Positions 33,948 to 38,458 of a DNA stretch of 38,458 bases are shown here, piece after piece. Each line of letters begins with the position of its first letter. Positions within the stretch are counted from its first letter, which is position 1. The DNA comes from Desulfobacterales bacterium HSG2 (lineage in GTDB: Bacteria; Desulfobacterota; Desulfobacteria; Desulfobacterales; 4be13). Where the stretch lies: positions 1 to 38,458 of the forward strand of contig JAUCGI010000034.1 of assembly GCA_030378035.1 (NCBI GenBank), given 5' to 3'. The notes beneath the pieces were generated by a model. It made no database searches, was not told the DNA's origin, and saw only the letters and a program-made list of their open reading frames with translations. Both the position numbers and the translations under genes were made by a program.

Positions 33948-33985
33948 TATTTATCCATGTAGGGTAGGGTATCCAAAGTTTCTGA

Positions 33986-34120
33986 TTATAACGGATGTAG
34001 GATCCCGTGAACTTGAACTCCGACTATAAACTCGGCATACTGAAGAATCTTTTCGGGTAAGACCGTCCTGAGAACATCTCTGTCGGATTCACCTTCAGTG
34101 ATGATATATACCTGAGTCAT
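33986..34120 (-). pseudogene. Truncated TOPRIM protein start
   Basis: ATG 34120 opens MTQVYIITEGESDRDVLRTV, with TEGESD the first TOPRIM motif (catalytic Glu followed by Gly). The frame reaches EFIVGVQV and then enters the TTGAAC/TGATTATAACGG repeat and stops after 44 residues. The DxD half of the TOPRIM fold is lost. It lies 55 bases after the 34175 gene on the same strand. Confidence 0.65.
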
Positions 34121-34174
34121 GTTCCCCCCCGTCCCACAAGAGCATGATTTGCGGAGCAGTGAATCGTGCGAGCA

Positions 34175-34648
34175 TCAAAATTCCTTCCTGATTTTTTCAA
34201 TTCTTTCCTCCAAGTCATTAACGAATTCTTCCGGAAAGAATTTCTTGTTTGCCTTGTTATTGAATCGTCTGGCTTCCTCAAATAACAGATCATAGCTCAG
34301 TTCCAGTGATTTTAAAACATCGGTCCAGAATCTTTTCCGCATTTCCGGGGAATGGCAAGGTCCGTCAGCATCATTTTTAAATCTGTCAGGATCAATTATG
34401 AGTAATTCCTCATAATTCAAACCAAATCTCTCCGCCCCAGTCTTCCTTTCTTCTCTCAGGTCCCAGTTGTCGAACCAATGCTCGCCATAGTCATTGTCTA
34501 AGATAAACAGCCTTCCGATCCAGACAACCGGATTCCATTCGCTCAGACCGAGATGTTCTGCAATCTTTTTGTATTCATCTGTTACGATGAAACAATCCAA
34601 CTCATCTATATATTTAAAGATTTTCAGTGTTTTCTTCTCATCCGGCAT
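34175..34648 (-). CDS. Hypothetical protein
   Basis: A soluble acidic protein of about 157 residues. ATG 34648 is preceded by AAAGGGG and is preferred to the GTG at 34666. Aromatic-rich middle (VVWIGRLFILDNDYGEHWFD) and a helical, charged C-terminus. No signal peptide or membrane segment and no family recognised. It lies between the HEPN gene and the truncated TOPRIM gene, so it may belong to the same defence-like cluster. Confidence 0.6.
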   Translation of the reverse strand: MPDEKKTLKIFKYIDELDCFIVTDEYKKIAEHLGLSEWNPVVWIGRLFILDNDYGEHWFDNWDLREERKTGAERFGLNYEELLIIDPDRFKNDADGPCHSPEMRKRFWTDVLKSLELSYDLLFEEARRFNNKANKKFFPEEFVNDLEERIEKIRKEF

Positions 34649-34743
34649 TTCCCGCCCCTTTCTCACTTTCTTTGCATGGGTCGGCAGTCACCTTTCAAAT
34701 ATTCAGTCCGATGAAATCAAAGGGAATATCTATAAACTTCTTC

Positions 34744-34869
34744 TGTGTACAGGACAAAAAACGTCGGATGCCTGAAAACCGGGCATCTGTCATTCCGGGC
34801 GGAAGTGCCGGGAATCGGCAGGATTCCCGGCACTTCCGACCCGGAATCCATTTTTTGTCCTGTACTCAG
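34744..34869. mobile_element. 126-bp MITE-like element with 10-bp target duplication
   Basis: Terminal repeats GTACAGGACAAAAAA (34747-34761) and its exact complement (34851-34865). The element is flanked by direct repeats AAACTTCTTC at 34734-34743 and 34870-34879. The interior is itself palindromic (GGAAGTGCCGGGAATC and complement). It is inserted in the last codons of the HEPN gene. Confidence 0.8.
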
Positions 34870-35458
34870 AAACTTCTTCAATGATGCGTATCAATATGTT
34901 ATAAATGTCTTCGATTTCAGGTTTTATTCCGGGCTCTTTTATGCCTTCTCTTTTTCCGTAATTTTTCCCATGTGAGAGCCAATTCCTATAGTCAATAATT
35001 TCTTCAAGTTCCTCATGCAGCTCTTCCGATATCTGCTTTATCTGCTTTCCCAGAATATTGCTCGCTCCTGACAGGCTGCGGATATCTTCCCTGGTTTTGA
35101 TGAATGCGCTTGCAGAATGATACAAAGGGGTCGGCTTATGATTCTTCCGCATCTTTTCATATCCCGATTTCACAACCCTCCTAATCACTCCGGCTGTATC
35201 TCCTAATCGGTCGAACACAAGCCCTTCAAATGTCGAGATGAGTTCCAAGGCATAGTGCTCCTCAATCCTTTCGCATAATGAGTCGAAATAAGCCTCAGTC
35301 TCTTTCTGTTTCTCCTTTTTCCCTGATTTCGGAATCACCCCCAATTTTTCGCCGAACCTGCGATCCCCTCTTTTAACACGATTCTCAGCAGCATCACAAA
35401 TCTCTTTCAGAGATTCATACGATTCAAATATTTCTTTCAGTATCTCTTTTGCCGACAT
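34790..35458 (-). CDS. HEPN-domain protein with end altered by an element
   Basis: A 222-residue helical protein with IIDYRNWLSHGKNYGKRE near residues 155-172; RNWLSH is an R-x4-H HEPN motif. The last residues (SEYRTKNGFRVGSAG and on) are coded by the MITE-like element. On the far side of that element the duplicated target continues in a frame reading EEVYRYSL and a stop, which is probably the original end. The catalytic motif is untouched, so activity may remain. It follows a 170-residue unknown gene by 6 bases, in an operon with a TOPRIM-DUF433 gene. It is a likely RNase toxin or defence effector by family. Confidence 0.75.
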   Translation of the reverse strand: MSAKEILKEIFESYESLKEICDAAENRVKRGDRRFGEKLGVIPKSGKKEKQKETEAYFDSLCERIEEHYALELISTFEGLVFDRLGDTAGVIRRVVKSGYEKMRKNHKPTPLYHSASAFIKTREDIRSLSGASNILGKQIKQISEELHEELEEIIDYRNWLSHGKNYGKREGIKEPGIKPEIEDIYNILIRIIEEVSEYRTKNGFRVGSAGNPADSRHFRPE

Positions 35459-35464
35459 TATCTG

Positions 35465-35977
35465 CTATCTCTCTATATTCGCCCATCGCTCCAGCCATTC
35501 ATCCAGCAGTTTTTCAAGTACATCCTTGTCAAAGGGAATGCCCTCTCTCTGCTTTCTGCTTTTCCACACATCCCAGTGCAGTTTTTCACCGTCACCGTCA
35601 TCCCGAACAAGCAAAAGAGATATCTTTTCATCTTTATGGCCCCTGACGTACAAATTTATTTTTCCGAAAGCGTCCCGGACATTTATTCCGGCAGGCTCAA
35701 AGACAACTGAAAACTCTCCGGGAATATGTAATTCCAAAGTCACAGTTTCAGAATAATACTCATATTGCTCGGATTCCGAATAATAAAACTCAGGCTCTAT
35801 GTAGCCTTCCTCAATATATTCCCTAAACCAGTTTTTCGTAATATCCTCATACAGGCTGTCCAGCGCCCCCATCCATGTATCTTCTGTCCTTTGTTGCTCA
35901 GTGGTGGTGTTCTCTCTGAACAGTCCGGCCAGCTTCTCTTTCAAACTCATTTTTCTGAAAGCTTCTTCGGTAACCAT
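35465..35977 (-). CDS. Hypothetical protein between TOPRIM-DUF433 and HEPN genes
   Basis: A 170-residue soluble acidic protein. The N-terminal third is helical, followed by Tyr/Glu-rich sequence (EFYYSESEQYEYYSE), a beta-rich middle (VTLELHIPGEFSVVFEPAG) and a helical Trp-rich end. It starts 11 bases after the TOPRIM-DUF433 stop and ends 6 bases before the HEPN gene. It may be the regulator or antitoxin partner of the HEPN protein; this rests only on position. Confidence 0.6.
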   Translation of the reverse strand: MVTEEAFRKMSLKEKLAGLFRENTTTEQQRTEDTWMGALDSLYEDITKNWFREYIEEGYIEPEFYYSESEQYEYYSETVTLELHIPGEFSVVFEPAGINVRDAFGKINLYVRGHKDEKISLLLVRDDGDGEKLHWDVWKSRKQREGIPFDKDVLEKLLDEWLERWANIER

Positions 35978-35988
35978 AATGTTATCCT

Positions 35989-36717
35989 TTAAATCTCTAT
36001 GTCTTCAAGAACCGTCGCCGCATAATCCAGACATGCAAGAATATCATCACGTTTTAATGCGGGATAATCCGTAATCACTTCTTCAAAGCTCTCGCCTTTG
36101 GCTAACTTACGGATGACCTGATTAACCGGAATCTGCGCCTCCTTGATATAGGGTCTCCCATCGCAGGTTGCGGAGTCAATGGCGATGCGCTCCGTCGTCA
36201 GTTTTTCTTCCAGATTCTGCAACAATTCGACAAATGAGGAAAAACTGGCGTTACGCTTTTTCATCCGGTCAATATCTGCTGCCTGAGCGATCTTTTCCAT
36301 GTCCTCACCGGTCAGTTTTTCAACTTGCATGGCTTCAGCCAACATCGCTGTCGGCTCTCGATAGATTTCAGGGCGTTCAAGATAATTTCCCAATAACCAC
36401 GCCTCAATCTGAGGCACAACCGGGCAGACTGTGACCCATCGCTGCAAATTATGCTTTCTGAATTCACGTTCATATTCCCTTACATTTTGTTTAACTGAAA
36501 CCTGATCCGCAGAATCTGTGTCAAACAAAAAAATAACATGATTATATGCTTTGTCCAAAAATTCAAAAACTGTTATGTAATTCAAATGGAAATGGCTTTT
36601 CCCTTTTGTAACAGTATAAATTTGAATGTTTGAAGGTAATATGCGATGCACTAATGTTCCGACAATGATCTTATCCACTTTGTCTTCGACAATAAAACTG
36701 AGTTTGAGATTCTTCAT
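35989..36717 (-). CDS. TOPRIM-like domain fused to DUF433
   Basis: A 242-residue protein. Residues 1-110 are TOPRIM/DUF4276-like: LSFIVEDKVDKIIV (acidic motif 1), VIFLFDTDSAD (the DxD motif) and VVPQIEAWLLGNY. The last 60 residues, from DSATCDGRPYIKEAQIPVNQ, are a DUF433 domain. In the paralogue at 37204 the first motif is VEGDTDK; here Gly is replaced by Asp, which might weaken metal binding. It leads a three-gene operon with an unknown gene and a HEPN gene. A TOPRIM nuclease joined to an antitoxin-type DNA-binding domain is unusual. Confidence 0.75.
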   Translation of the reverse strand: MKNLKLSFIVEDKVDKIIVGTLVHRILPSNIQIYTVTKGKSHFHLNYITVFEFLDKAYNHVIFLFDTDSADQVSVKQNVREYEREFRKHNLQRWVTVCPVVPQIEAWLLGNYLERPEIYREPTAMLAEAMQVEKLTGEDMEKIAQAADIDRMKKRNASFSSFVELLQNLEEKLTTERIAIDSATCDGRPYIKEAQIPVNQVIRKLAKGESFEEVITDYPALKRDDILACLDYAATVLEDIEI

Positions 36718-36735
36718 TTTATTCCATCTGTCCCC

Positions 36736-36853
36736 TTATGTCGCACTGGTCAAAACCGGTTTCAGACCAGGCCCCTTCGTGACAGCAGAAGTGGATTCCG
36801 GGTCAGAACTGAAAAAATGTCCCATTTTTTCAATTCTGCCCGGAATGACAGGT
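36736..36853. repeat. Dispersed palindromic element, copy 2
   Basis: Same start (TTATGTCGCACTGGTCA) and internal hairpin as copy 1; the hairpin left arm differs by one base (AGAACTGAAAA). Confidence 0.9.
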
Positions 36854-36890
36854 CGGGACTCTGTAAAAAAGTATCTCAGAAAATGTCCCA

Positions 36891-37018
36891 TTATGTCGCA
36901 CTGGTCAGAACCGGTTTCAGACCGGGACCCTTCGTGACAGTAGAAGTGGATTCCGGGTCAGAATTGAAAAAATGTCCCATTTTTTCAATTCTGCCCGGAA
37001 TGACAGGTGGAGGTGGGA
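36891..37018. repeat. Dispersed palindromic element, copy 3
   Basis: Nearly identical to copy 4 and followed like it by GGGACACA and TCATTTTTGCACT. A degenerate fragment (CTCTGGTCAGAACCGGGCCC) continues near 37180. Confidence 0.9.
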
Positions 37019-37058
37019 CACATACCTCATTTTTGCACTCTGTAGAAAAGTATCTCAG

Positions 37059-37155
37059 AAGGTGTTTGAAAACTAGCCTGACCGCGAAGAACATGCCAGA
37101 AAGACAGGCATCGTGAGGTCGGAAACAATGCCTTGTAGGAGTTTTCAAACACCTT
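37059..37155. mobile_element. 97-bp MITE with 5-bp target duplication
   Basis: Perfect 16-bp terminal repeats AAGGTGTTTGAAAACT and complement, flanked by direct repeats CTCAG (37054-37058 and 37156-37160). The interior has a smaller palindrome (ATGCCAGAAAGACAGGCAT). It carries no coding sequence. Confidence 0.85.
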
Positions 37156-37203
37156 CTCAGAGAACGTCCCCATCATGTTACTCTGGTCAGAACCGGGCCC
37201 GTT

Positions 37204-37725
37204 TTAATGTGACGAAGGAATTCCCAAATTTTGCAACATTTCAACAAATGAAGCAAAACTGGCATTACGTTTTTTCATTAAGTTAATATCCGCTGTCTGA
37301 ACCAATTTCTCTATGTCGAGTTGTTTTTCCTGTATTGTTTCAGCTAACATCACTTTGGGGCGATATATTTCAAACGGTTCAAAGTAATTGGCTAACAGCC
37401 AAACTTCTATTTCCGGAATAACCGGACAGACAGTGACCTGCTTCAACAAGTCATATCTTCTAAACTGTTCCTCACAATTCAATACCCTCTCTCCAATTGA
37501 ATCCTGGTCTGTAGAGTCGGTATCAAACAAAGCAATAACATGATTATATGCTTTGTCCAAGAATTTGAAAACGGTTATATGTGCTGAATGAAACAACTCG
37601 CTTTTGCTCCCAGTACGAACTGTGTGGAATTGAGTATCTGAGGGTAAAAGACGACGGGCTAATGTCTCAATAATAACTTTGTCTGTATCCCCTTCAACAA
37701 TAAAGCCAAGTTTGAAATTTTTCAT
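37204..37725 (-). CDS. TOPRIM-like protein without DUF433, probably shortened
   Basis: This protein of about 173 residues starts at ATG 37725, one base after the nuclease stop, with GAGGGA 8 bases upstream. It has FIVEGDTDKVIIETL (TOPRIM Glu-Gly motif), VIALFDTDSTD (DxD) and PEIEVWLLANY, and is a close paralogue of the 35989 protein as far as ASFASFVEMLQNL. It then ends in GIPSSH, where repeat DNA begins (a degenerate copy of the dispersed element). A DUF433 tail may have been lost there. It pairs with the upstream PD-(D/E)XK nuclease. Confidence 0.72.
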   Translation of the reverse strand: MKNFKLGFIVEGDTDKVIIETLARRLLPSDTQFHTVRTGSKSELFHSAHITVFKFLDKAYNHVIALFDTDSTDQDSIGERVLNCEEQFRRYDLLKQVTVCPVIPEIEVWLLANYFEPFEIYRPKVMLAETIQEKQLDIEKLVQTADINLMKKRNASFASFVEMLQNLGIPSSH

Positions 37726-37726
37726 T

Positions 37727-38245
37727 TTATATTCCCTCATCATCCAAATAATGAGCATAAGAATATTTAACTACCCCGTATTGAGCAGCTTTTCGTAATT
37801 TTACCTTTAATATGTCTTTGAACGAATGTTCATCCTTTAAAGCAAAGTTAATGTCGTTACCATCAAACAGCAACACATTGATCTCTTTGCCATAAGTCAG
37901 GGCTATCGGCGCATTTGTGGAGAATCCGTTAATAGCGATAAAAATGCCGATTGTCCCTATGAGCTTACCATCTACTTTGGCCCGGAAAGCATAGACACTT
38001 GAAGCCGGAAGCGGATTTTTCTCCCACTTGGTCTCCAATGAAAAATAACGACCTTCCATCTCAAACAAGCCGTCTATTTGTTCACCTCTGCTTCGATATG
38101 GCGGAGACGGGTTCAGACCTTCCAACGCCAGCAAGTCCATAATCAGTGTTTCCAACTGATAGCCCCGCTTTTGAAGTTCCTCTGACGGGGCATCATCCAA
38201 GGCGCGCAAACTTTGCCATCTTTGACGAAGCTTCGCTTGCTTCAT
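37727..38245 (-). CDS. PD-(D/E)XK restriction endonuclease-like protein
   Basis: A 172-residue protein with an Mrr-like core: RGYQLETLIMDLLALEGL, then RGEQIDGLFE and YFSLETKWEK. The Asp of EQIDG and the Glu-x-Lys of LETKW fit the catalytic D-ExK set. The rest is an alpha/beta fold (IGIFIAINGFS). No DNA-binding or methyltransferase partner is next to it; the only tight neighbour is the TOPRIM gene. The pair may be a two-gene defence module, or a type IV-like restriction system. Confidence 0.75.
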   Translation of the reverse strand: MKQAKLRQRWQSLRALDDAPSEELQKRGYQLETLIMDLLALEGLNPSPPYRSRGEQIDGLFEMEGRYFSLETKWEKNPLPASSVYAFRAKVDGKLIGTIGIFIAINGFSTNAPIALTYGKEINVLLFDGNDINFALKDEHSFKDILKVKLRKAAQYGVVKYSYAHYLDDEGI

Positions 38246-38270
38246 TTTTGAGCGTGTACCATCTGTCCCA

Positions 38271-38400
38271 TTATGTCGATCTGGTCAGAACCGGTTTCAG
38301 ACCGGGACCCTTCGTGACAGTAGAAGTGGATTCCGGGTCAGAATTGAAAAAATGTCCCATTTTTTCAATTCTGCCCGGAATGACAGGTCGAGGTGGGACA
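38271..38400. repeat. Dispersed palindromic element, copy 4
   Basis: Starts TTATGTCGATCTGGTCAGAA and is nearly identical to copy 3 over its length, including the tail with TTTTTGCACTTTGTA. It lies just upstream of the nuclease gene and reaches the window end. Confidence 0.9.
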
Positions 38401-38458
38401 CACCCTCATTTTTGCACTTTGTAAAAAAGTATCTCAGAAAAGCAGGTTTACCCTTACC

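Overview
The window looks like an accessory-rich stretch of a large, repeat-laden genome of a sulfate-reducing Desulfobacterota bacterium, possibly Desulfonema-like. That placement is inferred from the housekeeping genes, the many dispersed palindromic repeats and the style of the defence genes; no marker gene is present to prove it. Nearly every gene lies on the minus strand.

Layout. 1-880 is a higher-order tandem repeat. 1285-2485 holds two broken genes joined tail to tail: an outer-membrane SphA/MetA-type protein with two frameshifts, and the end of an AAA ATPase. 2490-14473 is a compact minus-strand type III-A CRISPR operon: csm1 (Cas10, GGDD present, no HD domain), csm2, csm3, csm4, a long csm5, then three ancillary genes: a TPR-histidine kinase, a receiver-HEPN protein and a CARF-HEPN (TIGR02710-like) protein. 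14552-17736 carries a chimeric Cmr1/Cas6 remnant, a HEPN/DUF262 pair and an HTH-DUF559-like protein. 17805-21406 is a CRISPR array of 51 repeats read on the minus strand, with its leader and promoter at the right end. A second, orphan copy of the leader lies at 21810-21985. 22090-23580 is mosaic repeat DNA.

23704-33947 is mostly housekeeping: tRNA-Cys, tRNA-Gly, pgsA, fsa, a YHS-like membrane protein, folK, dapF, a truncated GNAT, an LptM-like lipoprotein, argH, a 33-residue basic protein, two orphan DUF433 proteins and a PAS-SpoIIE phosphatase. These are separated by tandem hairpin repeats. 33986-38245 is a second defence-like cluster: a truncated TOPRIM gene, two unknown proteins, a HEPN protein altered at its end by a 126-bp element, a TOPRIM-DUF433 fusion, a second TOPRIM protein and a PD-(D/E)XK nuclease. 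Four copies of a palindromic element of about 130 bp are scattered through the right part.

Main hypothesis. The exciting candidate is the histidine kinase/receiver-HEPN pair inside the csm operon. It overlaps its neighbours by 1-4 bases, and the receiver-HEPN protein shares a C-terminal tail with Csm5. This suggests a type III effector complex that controls a HEPN nuclease through a two-component-like relay or direct docking, in parallel with the usual cyclic-oligoadenylate/CARF-HEPN route. Many spacers read as sense coding sequence on the plus strand, so crRNAs made from the minus strand would be antisense to target mRNAs, as type III interference needs.
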